NCBI RefSeq assembly: GCF_016937535.1
Contig: NZ_JAFHKK010000017.1
Location: 1-56,742, forward strand
Direction: 5' to 3'
Source: Sulfurospirillum tamanense
GTDB taxonomy: Bacteria; Campylobacterota; Campylobacteria; Campylobacterales; Campylobacteraceae
Length of the DNA: 56,742 nt
The position numbers and the translations under genes are program-made. The notes under the pieces are model-generated. The model worked only from the letters and a program-made list of their open reading frames with translations. It ran no database searches and had not been told where the DNA came from. Of the stretch, positions 25,879 to 34,703 are shown piece by piece (the stretch's first letter is position 1; every line of letters starts with the position of its first letter).

Positions 25879-27234
25879 TTGAAGCGCAAAATAGTGTGTA
25901 AGTTTGGGGGAAGTTCGGTAGAAAATGCTGGGCAAATTGAAAAAGTCAAAAATATTGTTGGTGACAGCAAAAACAGAAAGTATGTGGTCGTCTCTGCGCC
26001 AGGCAGAGACGAGGCCTACCATCAAAAAATCACAGATCACTTGGTAAATCTCGCGACCAATGGAAAGCATTTAGCCAAAAAGGTGACAGCCAAAGAGAGC
26101 AAAAAAGCTATTTTTGACAAATTTTCTGGCTTGATTGAGGTGCTAAAAATCCCTGATGAGGGTTTGCTAAAGTCCTTAGAAGCAGATTTAAATACTTCCT
26201 TGGAGGGTGAAAAAAAGATTGCCTTTTTAGCTTCACGCGGAGAGCATTACAACGCAAAAATCATTGCAGCCTATTTTAACCTTTGTGGGATTGATGCCAC
26301 GCTTTGGCTCCCTGAGGAGGGAGGCTTTTTATTGAGTAGCGATTTTTTAAATGCGAAAGTTTTGCCTGAAGCTCATGTCAATTTAGCAAAGCTTAAAGGG
26401 TGTGAGTCAGTGTGTGTGATTCCAGGATTTTATGGAGTAACTAAAGAGGGCGACATTGCAGTGCTTTCGCGCGGTGGTTCGGATTTGACGGGTGGCGAGG
26501 TGGCGTATTCGGTGGAAGCGGTCTTGTATGAAAACTGGAGTGATGTTAATGGGGTTTATGAAGCGGATCCTCGTATCGTAAAAGAGAGCGATGTTATCCC
26601 TCGCCTTACATTTAAAGAAATCCGACTACTTTCTTCAAAAGGGTTTAATGTTTTTCATTTTGATGCCATGAATAATTGCCGTAAAAGCAACATTCCTATC
26701 AATATTCGCAACACCAACCGTCCCTCCTTTGCAGGTACGATGATTTTAAATGAGCGTGTGCCTGATGAGGATGTTGTGGGGATTGCAAGGTTGGATCACA
26801 TGGCCTATATTTATCTCGAAAAAGAAGGTTTGGGGGAAACCATTGGGTTTACCGAAGGATTGTTAAGTATTTTTAACAAATACGGCATAAAAACCTACCA
26901 TTATCCTACAGATAAAGATGACATTGCTGTATTGTTAAAAAAAGAAGATTTAGCAGGCAATATCAATAATTTGCGTGCAGATATTGAATCGCAACTCACA
27001 CCCGATGCCCTCGAAGTGGTCTATGATGTAGCGATTATTAGTATGGTAGGTATTGGAATGAAATACAACTCTTCAGTGATTGCTGATGCAGTATGGACAC
27101 TCAAGGAAAATCATATAGACATTGAAATGCTTGACCACGGACCTGCTAAAATATCGTTTCACATTGGGGTTGCACAACAGCATGCAGACAGGGCGCTAGA
27201 ATTGTTGTATAAAAAATTGATTTTGAAGAAGTAA
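25879..27234 (+). CDS. Ectoine-operon aspartate kinase (Ask_Ect type)
   Basis: Aspartokinase feeding aspartate semialdehyde synthesis for ectoine. VCKFGGSSVENAGQI is the catalytic N-terminus; VLSRGGSDLTGGEVAYSVEA and WSDVNGVYEADPRIV complete the kinase domain, followed by two ACT-like segments (about 310-451). The 451-residue length and operon placement are typical of the Ask_Ect specialised isoform, thought to avoid the normal feedback control. The start is TTG 25879 two bases after the ectC stop. A general aspartokinase must exist elsewhere. Confidence 0.9.
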   Translation: MKRKIVCKFGGSSVENAGQIEKVKNIVGDSKNRKYVVVSAPGRDEAYHQKITDHLVNLATNGKHLAKKVTAKESKKAIFDKFSGLIEVLKIPDEGLLKSLEADLNTSLEGEKKIAFLASRGEHYNAKIIAAYFNLCGIDATLWLPEEGGFLLSSDFLNAKVLPEAHVNLAKLKGCESVCVIPGFYGVTKEGDIAVLSRGGSDLTGGEVAYSVEAVLYENWSDVNGVYEADPRIVKESDVIPRLTFKEIRLLSSKGFNVFHFDAMNNCRKSNIPINIRNTNRPSFAGTMILNERVPDEDVVGIARLDHMAYIYLEKEGLGETIGFTEGLLSIFNKYGIKTYHYPTDKDDIAVLLKKEDLAGNINNLRADIESQLTPDALEVVYDVAIISMVGIGMKYNSSVIADAVWTLKENHIDIEMLDHGPAKISFHIGVAQQHADRALELLYKKLILKK

Positions 27235-27242
27235 GAAGAAGT

Positions 27243-27267
27243 TCCAAAGGCGCTTAGCGCCTTTGGA
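27243..27267. terminator. Hairpin between the ectoine operon and cspA
   Basis: TCCAAAGGCGC (27243-27253) pairs perfectly with GCGCCTTTGGA (27257-27267) around a TTA loop. It sits between two convergent genes and probably serves both, although neither side has a strong U-tract. Confidence 0.65.
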
Positions 27268-27275
27268 GAAGGAGA

Positions 27276-27578
<303 letters not shown>

Positions 27579-27642
27579 CTAACGGAAGGTCACACAGATA
27601 GATAAACCAAGATGAAACTCACACTCATCTTTCAAACGCTGT

Positions 27643-27648
27643 ATCATA
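27643..27648 (-). promoter_or_regulatory. Candidate -10 box for the cold-shock gene
   Basis: On the minus strand TATGAT in an extended context (TGCGG before it) would start transcription near 27636, giving a 5' leader of about 140 bases. Long structured leaders are usual in cold-shock genes. Confidence 0.35.
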
Positions 27649-27699
27649 CCGCAATTTTAGGGAAAGCGCAAGGAATTTGTGTGAGAAGGTTCAATTTGT

Positions 27700-27705
27700 T
27701 ATGAT
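27700..27705 (+). promoter_or_regulatory. Candidate -10 box for the 65-residue gene
   Basis: TATGAT lies 23 bases ahead of the ATG at 27728, after a T-rich stretch, with the AAAGGAG ribosome site in between. Confidence 0.35.
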
Positions 27706-27727
27706 GGTGTAGCATAAAGGAGAAAAA

Positions 27728-27925
27728 ATGAAAATTGAACGCAAGGAATACGAAAAGGAAAAAGAAGCCATCATAGCAGAGGTGGAGGAGGTGTTTCATA
27801 ACCGCATGCGTATCTTTACGTGGGATGTTCCTGAGAACGATGCCCTTGTGGCGGCAGAGTTTATTATTAAGGCAATGCAAGAAGCTATCGATAGGCTCAA
27901 AAAGGAGAAAAAAGGGCAAAGCTAG
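27728..27925 (+). CDS. Small charged helical protein, unknown function
   Basis: A 65-residue protein, mostly predicted helix, rich in Glu and Lys (MKIERKEYEKEKEAIIAEVEEVF and AMQEAIDRLKKEKKGQS), with a central IFTWDVPENDALVAAEFI. AAAGGAG is well spaced before ATG 27728 and a -10-like TATGAT lies upstream, so it is a credible gene of its own. A short GC-rich stem with TTTTT follows it. I recognise no family. Confidence 0.65.
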   Translation: MKIERKEYEKEKEAIIAEVEEVFHNRMRIFTWDVPENDALVAAEFIIKAMQEAIDRLKKEKKGQS

Positions 27926-27950
27926 GGTTATTTAAGCCCCCTTTTTGTAC
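27924..27950 (+). terminator. Short stem with U-tract after the 65-residue gene
   Basis: GGGTT (27926-27930) pairs with AAGCCC (about 27935-27940), allowing one wobble, and is followed by CCTTTTTG. The stem is short but the U-tract is clear. Confidence 0.4.
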
Positions 27951-27987
27951 CATTTGGTCGAAATTTTGACATGCACAAGGAGTAGGA

Positions 27988-29313
27988 ATGGAGACCATTG
28001 AAGGGCTTGTTGCAAGCATCTCTTCTTTTGTGTGGGGAGTTCCCATGCTGACGCTTTTGGTTGGAACAGGAGTTTATCTAACCGTTCGGCTAAAGTTTAT
28101 GCAATTTTGGGCCCTGCCACATGCGCTAAAGATGATTTTTGCCAAAGAAGAGGGTGCTAAGGGCGAGATTAGCCATTTCGCAGCACTTATGACGGCTCTT
28201 GCTGCGACAGTAGGGATTGGTAATATCGTTGGCGTGGCAACGGCTATCACCCTTGGAGGGCCAGGTGCTGTGTTTTGGATGTGGCTTACGGGGCTTGTGG
28301 GAATGGCAACAAAATACTCCGAAGCCGTACTGGCGGTAAAATACCGCAAAGAAGGTGCCCTTGGTTTTAAGGGAGGCCCGATGTATTACCTTACCTACGG
28401 TGCAAATATGCCGTGGCTTGGGACTGCTTTTGCGTTTTTTACGGCATGTGCGGCTTTTGGGATAGGTAATATGACCCAATCTAACGCAGTGGCAGAGGTG
28501 CTAGGTTCTCAACTAAACATTCCTACTTGGGTGACAGGATTGGTGCTTTTGACGTTGACAGCGTTGGTGATTTTGGGTGGAATTCGCTCCATCGGACGGT
28601 TTACATCCTATTTGGTTCCTTTTATGATTATTGTTTACGTAGGGTTTGCGTTGGTGATTTTAGTGATGAACGTGGACAAAATTGGTGGTGCTTTCGGGCT
28701 TATTTTTTACCACGCTTTTAACCCCATCGCTGCAGGCGGAGGTTTTGCTGGGGCGACCATTGCTGCGGCGATTCGCTTTGGTATTGCGCGTGGGGTCTTT
28801 TCCAACGAATCAGGCCTTGGTTCTGCGCCCATTGCTGCTGCGGCTGCTAAAACCAACGACCCTGTGAAGCAGGCTCTTGTGTCGATGACCCAAACCTTTA
28901 TTGATACCCTTGTGGTGTGTACCATGACAGCCCTTATCATCTTAATGTCTCCTTTTTGGCAAGAAGGGGTGAGCGCTGGTCAGCTTACAATGCTAAGCTT
29001 TGGGCACCACCTTGGAGCTACGGGGGTGTTTGTGGTGAGTGTTGCCACGGTATTGTTTGCGTATTCGACCATTTTGGGTTGGAGTTATTACGGCGAAAAG
29101 GCTTTTGAGTTCTTATTTGGGTCTCGCTTGGTGCGTCTTTACCGTGTGCTTTTTATCGCTGGTGTTATGGTGGGTGCTATGTTGCAGTTAGAATTTGTGT
29201 GGAATTTTTCCGATATGATGAATGGCATGATGGCTATTCCTAACCTTATTGCTTTATTGTTGCTTTCCAATGTGGTGAGCTCAGAAACCTCGCGTTACTT
29301 TAAGGCGCGATAG
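27988..29313 (+). CDS. Sodium:alanine symporter family (AGCS) transporter
   Basis: A 441-residue polytopic protein of the alanine or glycine:cation symporter family, with about 11 hydrophobic segments. GTGVYLTVRLKFMQF near the N-terminus, ALAATVGIGNIVGVATAI, GGPGAVFWMWLTGLVGMATKYSE, and GVFSNESGLGSAPIAAAAAKT are family signatures and include sodium-site residues. It imports small neutral amino acids with sodium. AAGGAG precedes the ATG. It lies just upstream of a metallophosphoesterase and psd on the same strand. Confidence 0.95.
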   Translation: METIEGLVASISSFVWGVPMLTLLVGTGVYLTVRLKFMQFWALPHALKMIFAKEEGAKGEISHFAALMTALAATVGIGNIVGVATAITLGGPGAVFWMWLTGLVGMATKYSEAVLAVKYRKEGALGFKGGPMYYLTYGANMPWLGTAFAFFTACAAFGIGNMTQSNAVAEVLGSQLNIPTWVTGLVLLTLTALVILGGIRSIGRFTSYLVPFMIIVYVGFALVILVMNVDKIGGAFGLIFYHAFNPIAAGGGFAGATIAAAIRFGIARGVFSNESGLGSAPIAAAAAKTNDPVKQALVSMTQTFIDTLVVCTMTALIILMSPFWQEGVSAGQLTMLSFGHHLGATGVFVVSVATVLFAYSTILGWSYYGEKAFEFLFGSRLVRLYRVLFIAGVMVGAMLQLEFVWNFSDMMNGMMAIPNLIALLLLSNVVSSETSRYFKAR

Positions 29314-29334
29314 CCTTACATGTAAAGAAGCTGT

Positions 29335-30453
29335 ATGTTTAGAGCCCTTTTTGCTCTCCTTGCTACACTTATTATCGTGGGGATGAACTACTACGCGTAC
29401 ACGCGGTTTTTGGGGCGCATCGATATTTTTGCCAAGGTGCGCCCGTGGTTAAAGTGGGGCATGGTTGTTGTGGTGGGGCTGGAGATACTTTTTTTGATGA
29501 CCTTGCGTTTTGATGTGCTTGGTTCACAAATTTTCTTTTTTATTGCCTCTTTGCTTGGTATTTCGTTTATGCTCTTTTGTGTGGCTTTGGTGTATGATTT
29601 GGTACACGTGCCGTTGATGCGCAAAAGCTACGACGCTTCACGCCGAATGGTGCTTAAAAGCATCTTAGATGTGACAATGCTGATTTTGGCGATTTCATAT
29701 ATGGCTAAGGGGTTTTTGGGCGGGCTCTCTTCCTCTAAAGTCACTGAAGTAACCTTACGCCTTAAAGGTTTAGCTGAACCTTTGGAGGTGGTGCAGATTA
29801 CGGATGTGCATATTGGTAAAGTCTTAGGCCGACCGTTTTTAGAAGAGGTTGTTCAAGTCATCAACACCCTTAATGCAGACATTGTTGTCATCACAGGGGA
29901 CTTGGTGGATTTGAGTGTGGAGAAAATAGGCGATGTTCTTGACCCTTTAAGGGATATTCGCTCTAAATTTGGAGTTTATTTTGTGCCTGGAAACCATGAA
30001 TATTTTCATGGAATAGAGGGAATTTCAACCCACCTGAAAACGTTACATGTAAAGGTGCTGGGAAATACCCACGTGCAAGTGGGTGGGATTAATCTTGCGG
30101 GGGTGTATGATGTGATGGCACATCGCATGAACCATCCTTTAGTGCCTGATATTGCTGCTGCGCTTGCGGGCCATAATCCAAATTTGCCCACCGTGCTTTT
30201 AGCGCATCAACCTAAATATATAACCCATTTAAAGGGTGATGAGCCGATTGATTTGGTCCTATGCGGGCACACGCATGGAGGGCAGATTTTCCCTTTTGGG
30301 TTATTGGTGTTGCTAGACCAACCTTATCTATATGGCGTGTATCAACACACTGCATGTACACAAGTATTTGTGAGCAGTGGTGTGGGATACTGGGGGCCGC
30401 CTGTGCGCGTGAATGCCCCCTCTGAAATTGTAAAACTCACCTTAAGGTCCTAA
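29335..30453 (+). CDS. Membrane-anchored metallophosphoesterase (YkuE/YaeI-like)
   Basis: A 372-residue protein with four N-terminal hydrophobic segments (about 1-125) and a calcineurin-like phosphoesterase domain (about 145-370). Metal-site motifs are QITDVHIGKVLG, VVITGDLVD, VPGNHEYF, LLAHQPKY and CGHTHGGQIFP, all intact. Relatives act on lipid-type phosphoesters at the membrane. It lies one base before psd, fitting a lipid role, but the substrate is unknown. A TACATGTA palindrome lies 10 bases ahead of the ATG and another is internal (30044). Confidence 0.9.
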   Translation: MFRALFALLATLIIVGMNYYAYTRFLGRIDIFAKVRPWLKWGMVVVVGLEILFLMTLRFDVLGSQIFFFIASLLGISFMLFCVALVYDLVHVPLMRKSYDASRRMVLKSILDVTMLILAISYMAKGFLGGLSSSKVTEVTLRLKGLAEPLEVVQITDVHIGKVLGRPFLEEVVQVINTLNADIVVITGDLVDLSVEKIGDVLDPLRDIRSKFGVYFVPGNHEYFHGIEGISTHLKTLHVKVLGNTHVQVGGINLAGVYDVMAHRMNHPLVPDIAAALAGHNPNLPTVLLAHQPKYITHLKGDEPIDLVLCGHTHGGQIFPFGLLVLLDQPYLYGVYQHTACTQVFVSSGVGYWGPPVRVNAPSEIVKLTLRS

Positions 30454-30454
30454 T

Positions 30455-31270
30455 ATGAAACGTCATCTTACTTCCGTTGCCTCTCGTGTTTTTGGCGTCT
30501 TTGCCTCCACTCGCTTTCCTAAACCTTTACAGCAAGCTATTAATCGTGTTTATGTGTGGGGTTTTGGCCTTGACATGCGTGATTTTGCTTCTCTTGGCAG
30601 TTATGTAAGTCTTGCGCGACTTTTTACAAGAGCTCTGGTGCGACCTCGACACTTAGAGGGCGATAAGGGAGCATATATCAGTCCATGTGACGCAGTAGTG
30701 AGTGCTTGTGGGCACATTAAACAAGGAATGGCGTTACAAATTAAGGGCAGGGAGTATTCTATTGGAAAGCTCCTTGGAGATTACATTCCAAAGCGGTGTG
30801 CAGAGGCCTTAGAGGGGGGTGAGTTTTTTAATCTTTATCTCTCGCCACGGGATTATCACCGTTACCATGCTCCGTGCCACATGAAGATTGTTGAAGCACA
30901 TCACATTCCTGGCAAGCTTTTTCCTGTAAACTTTCGGTGGCTTAAAAAACAACCGCAACTCTTTTGCGAAAATGAGCGGGTGGTTTTGGTGTGTGAAGAT
31001 GCTCTGGGCGAGCGTTTTTATATGGTGTTTGTGGGGGCGTTAAATGTGGGTAAAATGCGTTTTCATTTTGATGAACGTATTCAGACAAACGCCAAAGAAA
31101 GCAGGCACTCTTTTTACATGTACGAAGCACTGTGGATGGAAAAAGGGGCAGAACTTGGCTTTTTTGAAATGGGTTCAACCATTGTCATGTTGTTTGAAAA
31201 TCCCCGTCTTGCTTTAGGCAAATTTGAAGGACAAAAGGTTCGTTTTGGGGAGCTGCTTGCAAGCCGATAA
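30455..31270 (+). CDS. psd: Phosphatidylserine decarboxylase proenzyme
   Basis: Makes phosphatidylethanolamine from phosphatidylserine at the membrane. The self-cleavage site is in FFEMGSTIVMLFE (Gly-Ser bond near residue 240, creating the pyruvoyl group), a G-S-T variant of the LGST motif. YLSPRDYHRYHAPCHMKI holds the conserved histidines. 271 residues is the bacterial short form. It probably shares a transcript with the upstream metallophosphoesterase. A TACATGTA copy at 31115 encodes Phe-Tyr-Met-Tyr. Confidence 0.94.
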   Translation: MKRHLTSVASRVFGVFASTRFPKPLQQAINRVYVWGFGLDMRDFASLGSYVSLARLFTRALVRPRHLEGDKGAYISPCDAVVSACGHIKQGMALQIKGREYSIGKLLGDYIPKRCAEALEGGEFFNLYLSPRDYHRYHAPCHMKIVEAHHIPGKLFPVNFRWLKKQPQLFCENERVVLVCEDALGERFYMVFVGALNVGKMRFHFDERIQTNAKESRHSFYMYEALWMEKGAELGFFEMGSTIVMLFENPRLALGKFEGQKVRFGELLASR

Positions 31271-31363
31271 AGTGCTTTTTTAGTAATAAATATTACCTCT
31301 GCTAAAAATAACAATTGTTGTAATTTTAAACAAATATTAGGTTTTGATTTTATTTATTTTTTG

Positions 31364-31369
31364 TATAAT
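31364..31369 (+). promoter_or_regulatory. Sigma-70 promoter of the large signalling operon
   Basis: A perfect extended -10 box, TTTTGTATAAT, preceded by periodically T-rich sequence without a recognisable -35, which is the Campylobacterota pattern. Transcription would start near 31376, 22 bases before ATG 31398. It is the only strong promoter I see for the run to 45.9 kb. Confidence 0.75.
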
Positions 31370-31397
31370 AATCCAACTTAGCCATAAGGATTGTTCT

Positions 31398-34300
31398 ATG
31401 TCTCAAGAGTTGGTTGTTGTAGGAATCGGATCATCCGCAGGAGGACTTGAGGCGCTTCAGGGGTTTTTGACTACACTGCCTTCTATTCCTAATTGCGCCT
31501 TTATTATCGCGCAACATTTAAGCCCAACCCATAAAAGCATGATGGTAGATTTGCTCTCTCGGGTGACGAATTTGCCTGTGTTGGAGGCAAAAAATGGTTT
31601 GGTTATTCGCCCAAAAACCGTCTATATGACTCCCGAAAATACAGACATCTACGTTAAGAGTGGAAAAATCTATCTTAAAAATTTAGAACAAGCCTTTGGT
31701 CCAAAACCCTCAGTTAATTACTTTTTTTCCTCTTTAGCAACAGCGTACCAAGACAAAGCTATTGGCGTGATTCTCTCGGGCACGGGAAGTGATGGCGCCT
31801 TTGGAATGCGAGCCATTAAAGCCGAAGGGGGCATTACTCTTGCCCAATCCCCCAATACGGCCAAATACGACGGCATGCCAGTTTCTGCCATTAATACTGG
31901 CAAAGTAGATTTGGTCGTACCTATTGAGTCTATTGGCGCAGAACTTAAAAGCATTATCCAAAATATGGGCAAACCTATTGATGAGGCATTGAACGAGAGC
32001 CATTTGGGGCGGCTTTATCGGATTGTTTTTAATGAAAAAGGGGTGGATTTTTCTCTGTATAAAAAGAGCACGCTCATTCGTCGGATTGAACGGCGGTTGG
32101 CGGCACTAAAAATTGACTCTTTGGCAACGTACGTAGAAACACTTAAAAACAATCCCGAAGAGGTCAATGCGCTCTATCATGATATTTTAATCGGAGTGAC
32201 GCAATTTTTTAGAGACAAGGAAGTGTATGAGGCCCTAAAAAGCTATATTGAAGGGATTGTCTCCAAAAAAGAGCAAGGGGAGGAGATTCGTTTTTGGTCC
32301 ATTGGGTGTTCTACAGGAGAGGAGCCTTATTCTCTTGCTATTTTTTTAAGTGATGTATTGGGAGAAAAAATCAACCGCTACAAAATCAAAATTTTTGCCA
32401 CGGATATTGATGATGAAGCCCTTAAGATTGCTCGTGCGGGTGTGTATGCAGAAGCGAACCTTTTAGGTGTAGAAAAGCAAATGATTCAAAAGTATTTTAC
32501 CGTCCAAAAAAACCAATACGAGGTCAAGAAATCTATCCGTGAGTTGGTAATTTTTTCAAAACACAACATTTTAAGCGATTCTCCGTTTTTACGCATGGAC
32601 TTGGTGAGTTGCCGTAATGTGCTCATCTATTTTGAAACTGCTTTGCAAAACAAATTTTTCCCTATTGTCCATTATGCACTAAAGGATGCAGGCATTTTAG
32701 TGCTTGGAAAATCTGAAACCATTGGTAGCCACTATGATTTATACACGCAACTAGACAAAACAAGAAAAATTTACAAGGCACAGTACACGGGTATCAAAGA
32801 ACCTCCCAAGATGTTCAATTTTTCTACCAAATACAAAGATTACGAAGAACCAAAGGAAAAAACACGCAAAAACGATGAGGAGAATCTTGAAGAAAAAGTC
32901 GTTGGCGCCACGATGCAATACTTGCTTAATCAATGCGTAGTGATTAACAGTAGTCATGAAATTATCTACATTAAAGGCACTATTCCCTATCTGCGCCATG
33001 GCGAGGGTAAAATCAGTAACAATATTTTTCGCTCCGTTCATGATGAAATCTCCCTAGACCTTCGTTCAGCCCTCAACGAGGCGCAAAGAGAGCATCAGAT
33101 TCGTATTACTCCTTTTCGCAGTGTGCATATTTTTGAGGATGTGGTGCGTTACTTACGTGTAGTGGTCGTGCCCATGCAAGATGAGCGTAATGAAGACTGG
33201 CTAAGCGTCCTCTTTTTTCAAGCTGAAAAGCCAGAGTTTATCCGTGGGCATATTAGCCAGGGAGATTCAGAAAGTGAAACCATTCAAAAACTTGGATTTG
33301 AACTAGACAGCACAAAAGCACATCTGCAAAATGTCATTGAAGAGCTTGAAACCTCCTACGAAGAGATGCAATCTTTAAACGAAGAGTTGCAAAGTTCTAA
33401 CGAAGAGTTACAAAGTTCCAACGAAGAACTAGAGACTACTAACGAAGAGCTTCAAAGCACCAACGAAGAGCTTCAAACTGCCTACACAGAGCTCAAGGCT
33501 CTGTACGATGACAAAGAAAAACGCACCACACAACTGGAAGAACTAAGCAATAAACTTAAAGACCAAACCAGTGACTACCGTAAACAAAAAGAGATTACCG
33601 AAGGGATTTTAGACACAGCTCCTGTGGCTATTATTATGACGGATGATATTGGCAATATTATCTTTGCCAACGCAGTAGCCGAGCGCCTGTTTGTTTTGAG
33701 CAAAAAGCAACTTCTTACACGTACTTACGATTCCTCAGCGTGGAATATTAAGGATTTTGACGGGAACCCCATCCCTAATGAACATTTGCCTTTTAGTGTC
33801 ATCAAAAAAACATATGAGCCTCTTTTGGGTGCAAAACAAACCGTAGAGATTGGTGGCAATACCACCTACCTTTCAATTAATGGTGCGCCATTGTTTGATG
33901 TTGAGGGACGTTTTTATGGGGCGGTCTTTTCTTTGGTGGATATCACCGAGATACACCACCTAAGAAGCAATGTGCGAGAGTATGAGCGCACCAGCCAAGA
34001 ACACCAAAAAATGCTTGATGAGAAATTAAGCCAAAGCCTTGGAGAGTTAAAATCCAAAGGCTACTATGAGCTTTTTGCTATCAAGTTTGACCTGATGCAT
34101 TATGCGATGCTAGACCTTGGAACCTCTATGCGCAACAACTTAAGCAATGTTATGTTGCTTTTAAAGAGCCTTCCTGTGGAGTGTTCTACATGTAAAAAAC
34201 TAGATGAAACAACCAAAGGGCTCGGGGACATTGCTAACAACCTCAATAAAGAACTTGATACCTTAATCTCGTACTACAACATTGGGTTGCATCATCGCGA

Positions 34301-34703
34301 ACAATCGGTGTATGACATGCTTAAGCAGACCTTTGAAATTCTTGAATTTACCTTGGCGGAAAATGACATTACTGTTGATTTTGACTTGGATGAGAGCTTA
34401 AAATGCCCTAAAAATACAAAAAATACAAAAATCCTTTTCTTGGCTTTGTGTGAGCTTTTTATTTTTGCAAAAGTTCGAACAACTACGTCAAGCGCTTCTA
34501 CTTTACATGTAAAGAGTGAACTGGTTGGTGATAACACTCCACGACTCACTTTTATCTTGGATGCTTTAGATTTAAAGGGTTTTGATATGGAAAAAACCAA
34601 CAATGTTGACCTGTTGAAGATTCATTTTAATGAAGCATTTGGGGGTCTTTTTTCTATTAAATCAGAAGGGACAACCCTTGAGGTTAGCTTGGATTTTACA
34701 TGA
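31398..34703 (+). CDS. CheB-CheR-PAS hybrid chemotaxis-type protein
   Basis: A 1101-residue fusion. CheB methylesterase (1-190) with catalytic Ser13 (GSSAGG), His40 and Asp132 (SGTGSDG). CheR methyltransferase (200-475) with the SAM loop GCSTGEEPYSLA (from 303) and SCRNVLIYF. A PAS-like part (about 510-640), a Glu-Leu-Gln heptad coiled coil (650-720) and a PAS domain (735-855). The last 240 residues look like a histidine kinase but I see no H-box or ATP-site motifs, so that part is probably degenerate. The start is ATG 31398 (AAGGA upstream), not the open-frame start. It overlaps the next gene by four bases. CheB lacks a receiver domain. Methylation targets are unknown. Confidence 0.9.
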   Translation: MSQELVVVGIGSSAGGLEALQGFLTTLPSIPNCAFIIAQHLSPTHKSMMVDLLSRVTNLPVLEAKNGLVIRPKTVYMTPENTDIYVKSGKIYLKNLEQAFGPKPSVNYFFSSLATAYQDKAIGVILSGTGSDGAFGMRAIKAEGGITLAQSPNTAKYDGMPVSAINTGKVDLVVPIESIGAELKSIIQNMGKPIDEALNESHLGRLYRIVFNEKGVDFSLYKKSTLIRRIERRLAALKIDSLATYVETLKNNPEEVNALYHDILIGVTQFFRDKEVYEALKSYIEGIVSKKEQGEEIRFWSIGCSTGEEPYSLAIFLSDVLGEKINRYKIKIFATDIDDEALKIARAGVYAEANLLGVEKQMIQKYFTVQKNQYEVKKSIRELVIFSKHNILSDSPFLRMDLVSCRNVLIYFETALQNKFFPIVHYALKDAGILVLGKSETIGSHYDLYTQLDKTRKIYKAQYTGIKEPPKMFNFSTKYKDYEEPKEKTRKNDEENLEEKVVGATMQYLLNQCVVINSSHEIIYIKGTIPYLRHGEGKISNNIFRSVHDEISLDLRSALNEAQREHQIRITPFRSVHIFEDVVRYLRVVVVPMQDERNEDWLSVLFFQAEKPEFIRGHISQGDSESETIQKLGFELDSTKAHLQNVIEELETSYEEMQSLNEELQSSNEELQSSNEELETTNEELQSTNEELQTAYTELKALYDDKEKRTTQLEELSNKLKDQTSDYRKQKEITEGILDTAPVAIIMTDDIGNIIFANAVAERLFVLSKKQLLTRTYDSSAWNIKDFDGNPIPNEHLPFSVIKKTYEPLLGAKQTVEIGGNTTYLSINGAPLFDVEGRFYGAVFSLVDITEIHHLRSNVREYERTSQEHQKMLDEKLSQSLGELKSKGYYELFAIKFDLMHYAMLDLGTSMRNNLSNVMLLLKSLPVECSTCKKLDETTKGLGDIANNLNKELDTLISYYNIGLHHREQSVYDMLKQTFEILEFTLAENDITVDFDLDESLKCPKNTKNTKILFLALCELFIFAKVRTTTSSASTLHVKSELVGDNTPRLTFILDALDLKGFDMEKTNNVDLLKIHFNEAFGGLFSIKSEGTTLEVSLDFT
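33376..33480 (+). repeat. 21-base tandem repeat coding a coiled coil
   Basis: About five imperfect 21-base copies encode Asn-Glu-Glu-Leu-Gln-Ser-Ser/Thr heptads in the CheB-CheR hybrid. This is a feature of the family, expected to form a signalling helix; copy number could vary by recombination without a frameshift. Confidence 0.85.
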
